Part shown: positions 41,386-49,917 of the stretch, piece by piece
Layout: every line of letters begins with the position of its first letter
Numbering within the stretch: position 1 is the stretch's first letter
Source: Chlamydiota bacterium
GTDB taxonomy: Bacteria > Chlamydiota > Chlamydiia > Chlamydiales > Rhabdochlamydiaceae
NCBI GenBank assembly: GCA_013287215.1
Contig: JABDEH010000002.1
Span: 1-53,250 of the forward strand
DNA length: 53,250 nt
Reading direction: 5' to 3'
Program-made: the position numbers and the translations under genes
The notes under the pieces: model-generated
Database searches by the model: none
What the model saw: only the letters and a program-made list of their open reading frames with translations
Told to the model about the DNA's origin: nothing

Positions 41386-42528
41386 ATGAGCAAGTTAACG
41401 GCCAACCCATTTAAATTCGGTGATCCCGTACAAGGGGCCTACTACCTCGACCGCCCCGAACTGTCTTCATTAGTAAGGCAATTTTTGAATAACCGTATCC
41501 ACGTTGTCCTTATGGGACCCAGACGATTTGGCAAAACATCCTTTGTGCTGAACCTGTTAACGAATCTAGAGCAAGAAGGATATACCTGTCTTCTTATCGA
41601 TATTTTTAACATCACTTCTCACAAAGACTTTTTGAATCAAATGCTGCGAGCGATCCAGTCCAAAGGAGACTTCAGGAGCAAGTTGAAGACTCTATGGAGA
41701 AAAGTAGGCCGAATTGCACCGAAAGTGTCCGCAGAGATTGATCCTGCAACAGGCACCTCAAGCATCGGGTTTACATTAGGGCAGTTAGGAGAAGAAGACG
41801 TGAAAAGCGCTATTCAGGATCTGCTAGAAGAGCTGTCCGGGTTAGGTGAAAAGGTCATCGTTTCATTGGATGAATTTCAAAAAATTTCAGAAATCGATGA
41901 CAAAGGGTGGCTTGAAGCAACGCTGAGAACTCACATGCAAAGGCTCACCAATGTTGCATTTTTATTTACCGGTTCGAGGAAAAGCCTGATTTCCGAAATG
42001 CTCAATGACCCTGCGCGCCCCCTGTATCGTTCTTGTCAAACGATAGAGTTCCCAACATTTGGTCCGGAATTTACAGACTGGGTGATGGAAAGATTTGCGA
42101 TCGTTGGGATTAAATGTGAAAAACAGGCGATTGTCTATCTGCGCGAACTTGTCCAAGATACGCCTAATTATGTACAAATGGTCTGCTTTCATTTAGTTGC
42201 ACAGGCCCGCTCCAAAATTACTTATAAAGTTGTCGAGGAGGTGCTTGGTACCGTTGCAAGACAGAATGCCTACGCCTATCAAACGCTGTTGAATTCTTTG
42301 ACATTAGGTCAACAGCGAGTTTTAAGACTTGCTGCGAATGAGAGGCGATCTCTCTTTCAAAAATCCATGCTGCTCAAGTATGAAATTTCAGGCCCCTCCG
42401 CGCTACATTCTTCTATTAACGCCCTTAAGACAAAAGGAATTTTAGATGAGGAAGGCACCGGGAAAGGAAACGTCCTTTTTGATGATCCTCTTTTTGCCTA
42501 TTGGCTCAGGCTTTGTTTTACCGCATAA
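41386..42528 (+). CDS. STAND-like / ATPase_2 family P-loop ATPase
   Basis: This encodes 380 residues from the ATG at 41386 (MSKLTANPFKFGDPVQGAYYLDRPEL), the usual N-terminus of this family; a longer frame from 41305 has no support. Walker A is LMGPRRFGKTSFVLNLL, Walker B is KVIVSLDEFQKI, sensor-like LFTGSRKSLISEM follows, then a winged-helix C-terminus (PSALHSSINALKTKGILDEEG). These ATPases are widespread accessory genes of unclear role. It ends 5 bases from convergent gnd. Confidence 0.85.
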   Translation: MSKLTANPFKFGDPVQGAYYLDRPELSSLVRQFLNNRIHVVLMGPRRFGKTSFVLNLLTNLEQEGYTCLLIDIFNITSHKDFLNQMLRAIQSKGDFRSKLKTLWRKVGRIAPKVSAEIDPATGTSSIGFTLGQLGEEDVKSAIQDLLEELSGLGEKVIVSLDEFQKISEIDDKGWLEATLRTHMQRLTNVAFLFTGSRKSLISEMLNDPARPLYRSCQTIEFPTFGPEFTDWVMERFAIVGIKCEKQAIVYLRELVQDTPNYVQMVCFHLVAQARSKITYKVVEEVLGTVARQNAYAYQTLLNSLTLGQQRVLRLAANERRSLFQKSMLLKYEISGPSALHSSINALKTKGILDEEGTGKGNVLFDDPLFAYWLRLCFTA

Positions 42529-42533
42529 TATAA

Positions 42534-43991
42534 TCATACGGAATAGGTCGAAGAACTCACATTTCCACCTGTGCCCGTCCAATTCGTGTGGAAAAAGGTC
42601 CCTCGAGGCGCATCGATCCGCTCATAAGTGTGGGCGCCGAAGAAATCGCGTTGCGCCTGCAGAAGATTTGCAGGAAGCCGCGCAGTGCGGTACCCGTCGA
42701 AAAATGATAACGCTGTGCTCAGGCAAGGGATGGGGATCCCCCACTGGGCAGCAGAGGCGACAATCGTGCGAAAACCCGATTCCGCACGCAGAATTTCTAG
42801 GCGGAAGAACGGGTCGAGAAGAAGGCTTTCGATCTGAGCGTTATGATCATAAGCTTTCTTAATATCGTTCAAAAACCGGCTCCGGATGATGCATCCGCCG
42901 CGCCACATGAGCGCAATCGCTCCATAATTCAGCTTCCATTTCATCTCATCTGCGGCGGCGCGCATCAGCATGAACCCTTGGGTGTAGCTGATGATTTTAG
43001 AGACATAGAGCGCGTTTGCAATGTCATGGGTCATTTTTTTCTTGTCCCCCTTGAACACCGGAGTCGTGCGGGGATAAAATTGAGAGGCTTTCAAACGTTC
43101 CGCTTTCAAGGCAGAGAGGCACCGAGCAAAGACCGCCTCGCCAATCAGCGTCACAGGCATCCCCAGCTCAAGCGCGCTGATCCCCGTCCACTTGCCAGTC
43201 CCCTTTTGGCCTGCCACATCAAGGATCTTGTCCACAAGCGGACTGCCGTCTTTGTCTTTGTACGCAAAAATTTGGCTGGTGATCTCGATAAGGTAGCTCT
43301 GGAGCGGGCCTTGGTTCCATTCCGTAAAAATCGAGGCCATCTCGCCGCTGCTGCAGCCAAGAATATTTTTTAACAGATCGTATCCTTCGCAGATGAGCTG
43401 CATGTCTCCGTACTCAATGCCATTGTGGACCATTTTGACGTAATGGCCGGAGCCGCCGTCGCCCACCCAGTCGCAGCAAGGGGTCCCATCCTCCGCCTTG
43501 GCGGCAATGGCTTGGAAGATCGGTTTTAAGAGGGGCCATGCATCCGGGTTGCCCCCGGGCATGATCGAGGGACCATGGCGCGCCCCCTCTTCGCCGCCCG
43601 AAACTCCGGCGCCGAGGAATAAAATCCCTTTTTCTTTTAAGGTCCGCACCCGCCGCTCGGTGTCGGGATAGTGGCTGTTGCCTCCATCGATAATCACATC
43701 ACCCTTCTCAAGGAAAGGCAGGCACTCTTCAATGAGATCGTCCACAGGAGTTCCCGCTTTGACCATGAACATCACTTTGCGGGGACGTTTGAGAAGAGAG
43801 AAAAATTCTTTTAAACTATGGGCGCCCAAAACTTGGGTCCCCTTCGCCGCGTCTTGCAGAAATTCGTCCACTTTCGAGACCGTGCGGTTAAAAACAGCCA
43901 CACGAAAACCCTTATCGTTCATATTAAGAACGAGGTTTTGCCCCATCACGGCCAGGCCAATAAGTCCAATATCTGCTTGATTCGTTGCCAT
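42534..43991 (-). CDS. gnd: 6-phosphogluconate dehydrogenase (decarboxylating)
   Basis: This encodes 485 residues. NADP-binding IGLIGLAVMGQNLVLNM, then GVSGGEEGARHGPSIMPGG and HNGIEYGDMQLI (catalytic Lys in GGSGHYVKMVHNGIEYGD) define the enzyme of the oxidative pentose phosphate pathway, making ribulose-5-phosphate and NADPH. It is full length. It is divergent from tRNA-Arg; its start codon overlaps the tRNA promoter -35 region. Confidence 0.96.
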   Translation of the reverse strand: MATNQADIGLIGLAVMGQNLVLNMNDKGFRVAVFNRTVSKVDEFLQDAAKGTQVLGAHSLKEFFSLLKRPRKVMFMVKAGTPVDDLIEECLPFLEKGDVIIDGGNSHYPDTERRVRTLKEKGILFLGAGVSGGEEGARHGPSIMPGGNPDAWPLLKPIFQAIAAKAEDGTPCCDWVGDGGSGHYVKMVHNGIEYGDMQLICEGYDLLKNILGCSSGEMASIFTEWNQGPLQSYLIEITSQIFAYKDKDGSPLVDKILDVAGQKGTGKWTGISALELGMPVTLIGEAVFARCLSALKAERLKASQFYPRTTPVFKGDKKKMTHDIANALYVSKIISYTQGFMLMRAAADEMKWKLNYGAIALMWRGGCIIRSRFLNDIKKAYDHNAQIESLLLDPFFRLEILRAESGFRTIVASAAQWGIPIPCLSTALSFFDGYRTARLPANLLQAQRDFFGAHTYERIDAPRGTFFHTNWTGTGGNVSSSTYSV

Positions 43992-44013
43992 TTTCTGTTC
44001 TTCCCTATAGAAT
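43985..44013 (+). promoter_or_regulatory. Candidate promoter of tRNA-Arg
   Basis: TTGCCA (43985-43990), a 17-base spacer and TAGAAT (44008-44013) precede the tRNA by 17 bases. The -35 box lies within the first codons of divergent gnd. Confidence 0.55.
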
Positions 44014-44030
44014 AGTTGATTCTTCTTTGC

Positions 44031-44103
44031 GTCCTCGTAGCTCAGTGGATAGAGCGGTCGCCTCCTAAGCGGCAGGTCGCGCGTTCAATTCGCGCCGAGG
44101 ACG
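44031..44103 (+). tRNA. tRNA-Arg (anticodon CCU)
   Basis: This 73-base cloverleaf has acceptor GTCCTCG/CGAGGAC, D arm GCTCAGTGGATAGAGC, anticodon stem GTCGC/GCGGC with loop CTCCTAA (anticodon CCT), and T arm GCGCG-TTCAATT-CGCGC. The discriminator base is G and no CCA is encoded. It reads AGG codons. Confidence 0.95.
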
Positions 44104-44185
44104 TCTTTTTCAACAATTCAGATATCCCCTCCTCTCGTCGGCGACATCTGAAAAGTATAATAAAGCCTTCAAACCCCACTTTCAT

Positions 44186-44442
44186 CCGTCCTCAGGCGGA
44201 AACCCGGCCCTTAAGGGCCGGGTATTTTGAAGAACTCCTTCCTGAAGGAAGGAGATTCTCCGACGGTCAAGGCGGCGGGGCGCTTTACAGCGCCTTCCGC
44301 CCCTGAATTTATAGCCCGCCTTGACCCGGCCCTAAAGGGCCAGGATTGCAGCGAGCGCGCCGTTCAAAAAGACGACTTGGGAGGGGTACGAAGCCCCTCC
44401 CAAGTCGCAGTAACAATCCCCGGCCTTAAGGCCGGGGTTCAC
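44186..44442 (-). mobile_element. IS200/IS605-type palindromic (PATE-like) element, copy B
   Basis: This 257-bp longer relative of the 28.5-kb element lies on the opposite strand. It has the same ends (GTGAACCCCGGCC at 44442 and CCGCCTGAGGACGG, reading the minus strand), the same first hairpins, plus further hairpins inside (GAACTCCTTCC/GGAAGGAG, GGCGCTTTACAGCGCC, GCCCGGCCC-type). The flank TTCAT (44181-44185) matches the flank of copy A, the likely insertion target. It carries no protein gene. It occupies the gap between tRNA-Arg and amiA. Confidence 0.8.
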
Positions 44443-44447
44443 TTTTC

Positions 44448-44477
44448 GGATACCCTTGACAAAGGAAAGGGTATCTG
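44448..44477 (-). terminator. Hairpin after amiA, possible end of mra operon
   Basis: AGATACCCTT and AAGGGTATC pair around a short loop directly after the amiA stop codon on the minus strand. No T-run follows, and the mobile element begins 6 bases later, which may have displaced one. Confidence 0.45.
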
Positions 44478-44479
44478 AA

Positions 44480-45118
44480 CTATCCTAGATACTTATCGAC
44501 ACCGAGCGCAATCCCTTTCGCTAACCTCTCGAGGTATTCTTTCGTCCGGAGGAGGGCCCTCTCCTCAGGATTCGTCATGAAGCCCCCCTCCACAAGAATC
44601 GCCGGGACCTCGGCCTCCCGAATGACATGGAAATTACCGTGCTTCACCCCGCGGGAGGCCGCGTGGGTCTGCGAGATCAACTGAGAGAGGACACACTGTG
44701 CGAGTTTTTTGGAAGCCTTCACCTCTTTCGCAGTATTACAATAAAAAATTTCCAGCCCATTCGCTTGCGCATTACGTGAGGAATTGTAGTGGATGCTGAC
44801 AAAAATTGCATCTTCCGTTTTATTGGCGATGTCTACCCGTTTAGGAAGGGTCAGATAGACATCCCGCGAACGGGTCAGAATCACATGATACCCCATCTCG
44901 GTCAAATATTTCTTCACCAGTAGCGTGGTCATCAACGTGATCTTTTTTTCCTGAAGATTGTTCACTTTGGCACCCTGATCGTTGCCTCCATGCCCCGCAT
45001 CGAGGACGACCAGCGGCTTAGGCGACGCTTTCCGCGCCTGCGTCTTGTGTGAAGCAGGGCGCTTTGCATAAGAACAAGAAAGAATGGCAATGAGAAAGAG
45101 CATAAGAAATTTATGCAT
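44480..45118 (-). CDS. amiA: N-acetylmuramoyl-L-alanine amidase
   Basis: This encodes 212 residues with signal peptide MHKFLMLFLIAILSCSYA. It is an Amidase_3 domain: VVLDAGHGGNDQGAK (zinc His), FVSIHYNSSRNAQANGLEIFYCN (second His) and AILVEGGFMTNPEE (catalytic Glu). It cleaves peptidoglycan stem peptides in the periplasm. It is the last gene of the mra cluster and overlaps murE by 8 bases, as in C. trachomatis CT268-CT269. Confidence 0.94.
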   Translation of the reverse strand: MHKFLMLFLIAILSCSYAKRPASHKTQARKASPKPLVVLDAGHGGNDQGAKVNNLQEKKITLMTTLLVKKYLTEMGYHVILTRSRDVYLTLPKRVDIANKTEDAIFVSIHYNSSRNAQANGLEIFYCNTAKEVKASKKLAQCVLSQLISQTHAASRGVKHGNFHVIREAEVPAILVEGGFMTNPEERALLRTKEYLERLAKGIALGVDKYLG

Positions 45119-46709
45119 GCTTCTGCCTCATGGCAGAGAGCGCATGGACGCGGTCATCAAAATCGATGGTATGATGAGCAAACACCTGATAATTTTCGTG
45201 TCCCTTTCCGGCAATGAGCACGATATCCTCTGTTGTTGCGAGCGCAATCGCCTTTTCAATGGCTGCTTGCCGATCGATTTCTACAAACGGGAGCTTTTCA
45301 CATCCCTTGAGAATGTCCTCAATAATCAGGCGGGGATCCTCATTGCGCGGGTTGTCGCTGGTCACAATGGCCACATCCGAGAGCCGCGTCGCAACCGCCC
45401 CCATCTTGGGCCGCTTCAAGGCGTCTCGATTCCCTCCACATCCAAAAATCGTAATCAATTTCCCTTTTTTTAGCTCTCGCAAAGTCAACAGCACATTCGA
45501 AAGGGCGTCGTCGGTGTGCGCGTAATCGATGAAGACATTGAGCCCAAACGGATTGGGCACCCGCTCCAATCTTCCCGGCGCCGTTTTGAAAGTTGAGAGC
45601 GCGGAAACCGCGGCCTCTAAAGAAATATTTTCCGAGACAGCGAGCGCTAAAACGGCCAGCACATTATACACGTTGAACTTGCCGATGAGCGGACTCTTCC
45701 ACGAAACCTTTTGATCTTGATACCGGACCGTCAGCGAGGTCCCCTCCGGTCCGAGTACAATCCCCTCCGCGCGGACATCGGCAGACTGATCAATCCCATA
45801 AGTGAGGAAGGATCCCTCTTTTATACCACGATCTATTGACAACTTTACATTTCGGCTAGCGCGAAAGCTCTCGCGGTTTGAAGATTTTTCCGAGGGTAGT
45901 ATGCATTCAATACAACCCTCGGAAAAATCTTCAAACCCCGAGGCTTTGGCGCCGCCCAAATGTGAAGTATTCATTAGATCGTGGTATATCTGCAATGAAA
46001 ACGGATCGTCGGCATTAAGGATCCGAACGGCGGCGTGCGCAAATAATTTTATCTTCGCAGCCCCGTATGCCTCCATGGTTTTGTGATAATCTAGATGATC
46101 TTGGGTAAAGTTAGTAAAAATTGCCGCATTGTAGACAAGCCCCTCCACCCGGCCTTGATCGATGCCAATGGAGGAGACCTCCATGACCGCCGCCTTGTCC
46201 CCGCACCCGCGCATTTCGTAGAGTAGCTTATAATTCGTGATCGCATCGGGCGTCGTGTACTTCGAAGGAAATACGCTGTCGCCCACAATGCATTCGATTG
46301 TTCCGATGAGGCCGCAAGGGCGCCACATGCGGTCAAAAAGATGTTTGACAAGATAAGAGGTCGTCGTCTTCCCGTTTGTCCCCGTAATGCCCACTAAAAA
46401 CAACGCCTTGGGGTCATAATCATAATACGTTGCGGCCAGCTTGGCTTCTAGGGCAGCCACATCCTCGCAAACAACCTGGACCACCGAGGGGATAAAAGGA
46501 TCGTAGAGATCCGTCACGACCACAACCGCACCCGCTGCAGCCGCGTCAGCCGCGTACTTAGACCCATCGGTCGTAAGCCCCTTTTTTGCGAGAAATAAGT
46601 TGCCCGGCGCCACCCGCCGGGAATCGGCGCAGATGCCCGTGATCTCAACCTCTTTGGATCCCACGATCTTCTTGACCGGCAGATCTTTTAATAACCGTTT
46701 TAGTTTCAT
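45111..46709 (-). CDS. murE: UDP-MurNAc-tripeptide synthetase with in-frame palindromic insertion
   Basis: This encodes 532 residues. MurE adds meso-diaminopimelate to UDP-MurNAc-L-Ala-D-Glu. Visible are the ATP site VGITGTNGKTTTSYL (107-121), VMEVSSIGIDQGR, NFTQDHLDYHKTMEAY, FIDYAHTDDAL and the DAP-specific SDNPRNEDP. Residues 242-296 (YHDLMNTSHLGG...KLSIDRGI) are extra: they are encoded by a 163-bp palindrome flanked by TA repeats, between NADDPFSLQI and KEGSFLTYGI. Without it the length would be about 477, normal for MurE. The insertion is in the central domain near the substrate cleft yet keeps the frame. Confidence 0.93.
   Translation of the reverse strand: MKLKRLLKDLPVKKIVGSKEVEITGICADSRRVAPGNLFLAKKGLTTDGSKYAADAAAAGAVVVVTDLYDPFIPSVVQVVCEDVAALEAKLAATYYDYDPKALFLVGITGTNGKTTTSYLVKHLFDRMWRPCGLIGTIECIVGDSVFPSKYTTPDAITNYKLLYEMRGCGDKAAVMEVSSIGIDQGRVEGLVYNAAIFTNFTQDHLDYHKTMEAYGAAKIKLFAHAAVRILNADDPFSLQIYHDLMNTSHLGGAKASGFEDFSEGCIECILPSEKSSNRESFRASRNVKLSIDRGIKEGSFLTYGIDQSADVRAEGIVLGPEGTSLTVRYQDQKVSWKSPLIGKFNVYNVLAVLALAVSENISLEAAVSALSTFKTAPGRLERVPNPFGLNVFIDYAHTDDALSNVLLTLRELKKGKLITIFGCGGNRDALKRPKMGAVATRLSDVAIVTSDNPRNEDPRLIIEDILKGCEKLPFVEIDRQAAIEKAIALATTEDIVLIAGKGHENYQVFAHHTIDFDDRVHALSAMRQKHA
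45824..45986. repeat. 163-bp palindromic element inserted in frame in murE
   Basis: Outer arms pair perfectly for 14 bases (TATACCACGATCTA at 45822-45835 with 45975-45988). Inner arms pair for 21 bases (TTTGAAGATTTTTCCGAGGG plus T, about 45878-45898, with 45914-45934). The middle of the arms is diverged, and the loop contains ATGCAT. TA lies on both sides. Element plus one TA is 165 bp, exactly 55 codons. Both strands are open, and both encode FEDFSEG...PSEKSSN. Confidence 0.85.
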
Positions 46710-48688
46710 CCGTTCCAGAGTCGGTAAATTTCAGCTAGGGATTGCGTCTCTTTAACCCAGTCGGCCTTCTTGGAGTCCGCCCGCGGGTCACCTACAGGAT
46801 ACCCATATGGGTCATCTGGTTCAACTCCTAAATATTCAAGCGTGCGCCGGCCGATCTCGGAAAAGGCGGGGGCCGCGCAGGTCCCCCCCATCTGATTTTT
46901 ACCGATCCCCGGAATATATTTCTTCTCCGGCTCGTCGATCGCGATCAGCAGCACAAACCGAGGCTCCTTCACCGGAGCAAACCCAATGAACGTCGAAATG
47001 TGCGTGTCCTTGCAATAGACCCCGTTCACGATCTTTTCAGAAGTGCCGGTTTTCCCCGCTTCGGTGTATCCCGGGATCGCGGCCCTTGCCCCGCAGCCCC
47101 CCGCCTTGGTGGCATATTTCATCGCCTTAGTCAACTCGGCGATCACCTCCGGCTCGAGGACCCGCCGCGGCTCCTTTTTTTGCGTATGATCGAGGATCAC
47201 CTCTCCGTTCTTTACGATCTTTCTCACCAACGTCGGCTTTACCTCAAAGCCGCCGTTCGCAATGACCCCGTAACCGCGGATCATCTGCAAACTGGTAGCA
47301 AGAATATTGTGCCCCATCGCAAGCGAATAAGGCGTCGGCGCCGACCATTCGAGCGCCCCGTTCGGATGCATCTTTCCCGGCGTCGGGAGAAGCCCGCAGC
47401 TTTCACCCGGCAGTTCGATCCCCGTCTTCTCCCCAAATCCAAAAGTCTCTTGGAGCGTTTTGCGATACCACTTCTCCCCTAGCGCATCGATCACCCGCCT
47501 AGCTAACGTCGACATATAGACGTTCGACGATTTCTGCAGCCCCATATACATGTTCAAAAAGCGATGCGTCTTCACATCCTTCACCGGCTTACCCCGTCCC
47601 GGAAAGACCTTGGGCACCGTCGGAATCTTCTCTTCCGGTAAAAAGATCGGCTTCTTCCCCTGCCGCTTCAATTCCGCATTGGCCTTTAACGCGACCGCAA
47701 CCGTGATCGGCTTCATCACAGAACCCGGCTCATAAGGATCGGTAATCCCTTTGACCCGCGTATACTCTTTCTTTTTTTCATCGTTGAAAAAGGCGCGGTA
47801 ATCGGCAGGGTCGAACCAAGGGTATTGCGCGAGCGCCAGGATCTCCCCCGTTTTAGGGTCCATCATGATCGCCCATCCCTCTTTTGCATTGGCCTTCGTC
47901 ACCGCCTTGCAAATTTCTTCTTCCGCGATCGCCTGCAAATAATGATTGATCGTCAGATACACATCGGCGCCATGTTCCGGATGGATAGCCACCTGCCCCG
48001 TGTCGAGAGGATGGCGCGGCGAGCGCAAGATCACCCGCCTTCCCAGCTTCCCTTGAAGCTGGTCATTGAACACCATCTCCAAACCTCCCGTCGGAATACT
48101 CTGATGCGTCCGCTCATCGCGGTCTTCACGGACCGTGTGTAGCACCTGGCCCAGCAATTTTCCAAAAGGATAAGAGCGCTGATAATCTTGAATAAAAAAG
48201 AGCGCGTTGCGCGGAATTTTCCGCTGCTTCGCATAGGCAGACCACCACTTTTGGATCGGATCCTTGCTCTCTTTACCGAGCCACATTGCCACTTTGCGGC
48301 TGCGCGATTTTTTATAGAACTGCTCGCGCACCTTCAGGCAGTCGAGTTTCAAATATTTACTTAACGCCGACGCCAGCTCATCCCGATAAGCGACCGGAAT
48401 CGATTCCGGATCGATATAGAGGTGAAACTTCGGCACATCCACGACAAAAGGCTGCGCCTCTTCAGGATGCCCCTCTTTCACCGCCGTGTTGGAATAAAAT
48501 AATCCCCGTTGGAAAGGCTCGATGACCACAAGCTGATGCTGCCTTTTCGCTACCCTTGTCCACTTCTCCCCTTCGATGATTTGGATCTTAAAAAATTGAA
48601 TAATCAACAGGCAGAAAAGGAAACAGACCGAGAGAGCAACCAGCGCAAGCCGCTTGCGGTCTCCAGACGTTGGAGATCCGCGGACCAT
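46706..48688 (-). CDS. ftsI: Penicillin-binding protein, FtsI/PBP3 type
   Basis: This encodes 660 residues. An N-terminal membrane anchor (LALVALSVCFLFCLLIIQF) is followed by a dimerisation domain and the transpeptidase domain with EPGSVMKP (SxxK), KSSNV (SxN) and AGKTGTSEK (KTG). It makes septal peptidoglycan cross-links. The start is 3 bases after ftsL; the stop overlaps murE (ATGA). Synteny is to CT270 (pbp3). Confidence 0.93.
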   Translation of the reverse strand: MVRGSPTSGDRKRLALVALSVCFLFCLLIIQFFKIQIIEGEKWTRVAKRQHQLVVIEPFQRGLFYSNTAVKEGHPEEAQPFVVDVPKFHLYIDPESIPVAYRDELASALSKYLKLDCLKVREQFYKKSRSRKVAMWLGKESKDPIQKWWSAYAKQRKIPRNALFFIQDYQRSYPFGKLLGQVLHTVREDRDERTHQSIPTGGLEMVFNDQLQGKLGRRVILRSPRHPLDTGQVAIHPEHGADVYLTINHYLQAIAEEEICKAVTKANAKEGWAIMMDPKTGEILALAQYPWFDPADYRAFFNDEKKKEYTRVKGITDPYEPGSVMKPITVAVALKANAELKRQGKKPIFLPEEKIPTVPKVFPGRGKPVKDVKTHRFLNMYMGLQKSSNVYMSTLARRVIDALGEKWYRKTLQETFGFGEKTGIELPGESCGLLPTPGKMHPNGALEWSAPTPYSLAMGHNILATSLQMIRGYGVIANGGFEVKPTLVRKIVKNGEVILDHTQKKEPRRVLEPEVIAELTKAMKYATKAGGCGARAAIPGYTEAGKTGTSEKIVNGVYCKDTHISTFIGFAPVKEPRFVLLIAIDEPEKKYIPGIGKNQMGGTCAAPAFSEIGRRTLEYLGVEPDDPYGYPVGDPRADSKKADWVKETQSLAEIYRLWNG

Positions 48689-48691
48689 AAG

Positions 48692-49039
48692 TTATCTAGC
48701 TCCCAGCGCAATCGTTCTTTTATGTAAGGGCGCAGCCGCTTTAGGTTCCTTTGAAGCCGGCAGCTGAAGAGCCACCGCTTCTTTCATCGTCACCACCTCT
48801 TTTAAGAGCGGGTGTTTAAGGTGGCTATACTCCGGCAGCGCCGCCAATTCCATCAGATGCTGCGGATTTTCAAATTGGTCGATCTCATATTGCATGCGGC
48901 AATTTTCCTCGGCAAGCCCTCGAATTTCCTTAGAAATTTCAGGAATTTTTAACCGCAGCTCCGTCACCCGATTTTGCTTGTCGATATAAGCATAGAGACA
49001 CAGGCAGAACACAAAAATACAAACCAAAAGGCGAGTCAT
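48692..49039 (-). CDS. ftsL: FtsL-like division protein
   Basis: This 115-residue protein has one N-terminal membrane helix (LLVCIFVFCLCLYAYI) followed by a coiled coil (LRLKIPEISKEIRGLAEENCRMQYEIDQFENPQHLMELAA), the layout of FtsL. It overlaps rsmH by 4 bases (ATGA). FtsL sequences diverge greatly, so the call rests on architecture and position between rsmH and ftsI. Confidence 0.75.
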   Translation of the reverse strand: MTRLLVCIFVFCLCLYAYIDKQNRVTELRLKIPEISKEIRGLAEENCRMQYEIDQFENPQHLMELAALPEYSHLKHPLLKEVVTMKEAVALQLPASKEPKAAAPLHKRTIALGAR

Positions 49040-49917
49040 ATCCTCTCCGCAAAACGCATTTTGGCACTGCGGCAGCGCGCATTCGCGCGCACCTCGCTTA
49101 AGGTAGGCACCCGCGGCTTCTTCGTCAGCAGCCGAAACCCCGAGAGTTTGGCCGCATCCCGGAAAATATTCTTCACCAAGCGATCTTCCCCGCGGTGAAA
49201 ACTGAGCACCCCAAGCCGTCCGCCCGGCGCCAGCAACTGCAGAGCCTTTTCAAGCCCCCTTCTCGCCGATTCCAATTCCGTGTTCACACACATCCGCAGC
49301 GCTTGAAAAATCAAGGTTGCCGGATGCAATTTTTTCTTGGAGCTTCCGCCCAAGGCCGAACAGATAATCGCCGCTAATTGTGTTGTCGTTTCTATTTTCA
49401 TTTTTTTTCTCGCCTCAACAATGACCTTTGCCGCCTTTCTCCACCGGGGCTCTTCACCGAGCTCGCGGAACAATTCCCCCAACTCCTTCTCCGGCCACCG
49501 GTTAACAATTTCCCGTGCCGTCAGACGTGAGCTCGGGTCCATCCGCATATCGAGAGGCCCCTCCTTCATGAAACTAAATCCCTTCTGCCCCTGATCCAGC
49601 TGCATCGACGATACGCCCAGATCAAAAAAGAACCCATCCACCCGCTTAATCTTCTCGTCCCTCAGATGCTCGTCCAGATCTCCAAAATCGCCATGAACGA
49701 ACACCACTTTGCTCTTCCACTCTTTAAGAACGTTTTTAGCAATTTCAATCGCCTCCGGGTCTTTATCACATGCAATATACGTTTCAATTTCCGGGTGGGC
49801 CTCCAGGATCGCCTTCGCATGCCCCCCGGCCCCCACCGTCCCTTCATAAAATGTGATCAGCCGCGCATCCTTGAAATATTCAAGGCACTCCGCCGTCATC
49901 ACAGACACATGCTTCAT
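49036..49917 (-). CDS. rsmH: 16S rRNA m4C1402 methyltransferase
   Basis: This encodes 293 residues. RsmH (MraW) is a SAM-dependent methyltransferase. It has MKHVSVMTAECLEYF, TFYEGTVGAGGHAKAIL, GFFFDLGVSSMQLDQGQKGFSF, PLDMRMDPSS and LSFHRGEDRLVKNIF. The start lies inside mraZ (38-base overlap), so translation is coupled. Confidence 0.95.
   Translation of the reverse strand: MKHVSVMTAECLEYFKDARLITFYEGTVGAGGHAKAILEAHPEIETYIACDKDPEAIEIAKNVLKEWKSKVVFVHGDFGDLDEHLRDEKIKRVDGFFFDLGVSSMQLDQGQKGFSFMKEGPLDMRMDPSSRLTAREIVNRWPEKELGELFRELGEEPRWRKAAKVIVEARKKMKIETTTQLAAIICSALGGSSKKKLHPATLIFQALRMCVNTELESARRGLEKALQLLAPGGRLGVLSFHRGEDRLVKNIFRDAAKLSGFRLLTKKPRVPTLSEVRANARCRSAKMRFAERI

Noticed and set aside
44104-44480. 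tRNA-linked integrative element or prophage attachment site
   Set aside because: No integrase and no repeat of the tRNA 3' end; the sequence is explained by the palindromic element and the amiA hairpin.
45802-46086. 94-codon plus-strand frame antisense to murE
   Set aside because: Open only because the palindrome reads similarly on both strands; not a gene.
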